Assembly: GCA_945870925.1 (NCBI GenBank)
Contig: CAMBTZ010000078.1
Location: 1 to 6,454, forward strand
Reading direction: 5' to 3'
Source: Chlamydia trachomatis
GTDB lineage: Bacteria; Chlamydiota; Chlamydiia; Chlamydiales; 2-12-FULL-49-11
Length of the DNA: 6,454 nt
The notes under the pieces are model-generated. The model was not told where the DNA came from. It ran no database searches and worked only from the letters and a program-made list of their open reading frames with translations. This document shows positions 6,230 to 6,454 of the stretch, in pieces; the stretch's first letter is position 1; every line of letters begins with the position of its first letter. The position numbers were made by a program, and so were the translations under genes.

Positions 6230-6454
6230 ATGACAAGAGATGAACGTGATACGTTGGGTGTTGTGCAAGTTCCTAAGGATAAGCTTTGGGGCGCGCAAAC
6301 CCAGCGTTCAAAAGAAAATTTTTGTGTGGGCAATGAGCTTATGCCAAAAGAGCTCATTTTAACTCTAGCCCTTGTAAAGAAGGCTTCGGCGATTGTTAAT
6401 GCAGAGCTTGGGTTACTGCCTGTAGAAAAAAAAGAGCTCATTGTTAAAGCTGCT
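6230..6454 (+). CDS. fumC: Fumarate hydratase class II, N-terminal part (3' partial)
   Basis: The enzyme reversibly hydrates fumarate to L-malate in the TCA cycle; class II is the iron-free homotetrameric form. The 75 visible residues open MTRDERDTLGVVQVP and continue with KLWGAQTQRSKENF (18-31), which is characteristic of class II fumarase. The related aspartases have YYGxQTLRA at this point. Next come ELMPKELI (36-43) and LVKKASAIVNAELG (48-61), as in FumC. The catalytic-loop signature GSSxMPxKxN lies beyond the window end, so function is called from the N-terminus only. The ATG at 6230 gives an N-terminus of the expected length relative to E. coli FumC. The same reading frame runs on from the atpK stop, but no good earlier start codon exists. 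The gap of 21 bases to atpK suggests co-transcription with the ATPase genes. Confidence 0.92.
   Translation, partial: MTRDERDTLGVVQVPKDKLWGAQTQRSKENFCVGNELMPKELILTLALVKKASAIVNAELGLLPVEKKELIVKAA

Noticed and set aside
6240..6242. ATG ten bases after the chosen fumC start, better spaced from AGGTGG
   Set aside because: It is out of frame with the fumarase sequence and opens a short frame with no family similarity.
6100..6441. Open frame on the minus strand opposite atpK and fumC
   Set aside because: It spans the ends of two well-supported + strand genes and encodes nothing recognisable, so it is a shadow frame.
1..6454. Mobile elements, CRISPR arrays, tRNA genes or defence systems
   Set aside because: Coding sequence fills nearly the whole window, and none of these patterns is visible on either strand.

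Overview
The window holds most of a bacterial V-type (A/V-type) ATPase operon, all on the + strand. The subunit order is (DUF2764-like tail)-atpA-atpB-atpD-atpI-atpK, followed after 21 bases by the start of a class II fumarase gene. The DNA is AT-rich. The compact order with an uncharacterised protein before atpA is the layout I know from Chlamydiae, where the full order is atpE-hypothetical-atpA-B-D-I-K; spirochaetes and some Bacteroidetes share it. Subunit lengths (A 591, B 433, D 207, I 640, K 140 residues) are close to those I recall for Chlamydia. A fumarase gene next to the operon is not the arrangement I recall in the genus Chlamydia. My best guess is therefore a non-Chlamydia member of the Chlamydiae (an environmental or Parachlamydiales-type endosymbiont). 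This is inference; no 16S rRNA gene or other species marker is present.

Layout: bases 3-161 encode the last 52 residues of the protein upstream of atpA. Bases 151-3228 carry the catalytic head subunits A and B, which abut exactly. Bases 3233-3856 carry the coiled-coil rotor stalk D. Bases 3853-5775 carry the stator membrane subunit I. Bases 5786-6208 carry the proteolipid K. Bases 6230-6454 carry the first 75 residues of fumarase. There is no gap longer than 21 bases between genes, and I see no promoter or terminator anywhere in the window.

Together the genes encode a rotary machine. A and B form the cytoplasmic ring that handles ATP, D is the central shaft, K forms the membrane ring, and I carries the arginine half-channel and the arm to the peripheral stalk. 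Catalytic residues are visible: Walker A Lys247 and Glu270 in A, the arginine finger Arg331 in B, Arg560 in I, and Glu126 in K. Subunit K also keeps the glutamines that bind Na+ in the Enterococcus hirae enzyme, which suggests sodium coupling.

I did not find an undescribed system. This is a conserved energy-metabolism operon. The points most worth following are the predicted Na+ site, the long external loop in AtpI, the absence of recognisable C and F subunits beside a DUF2764-like protein, and the fumarase linkage.
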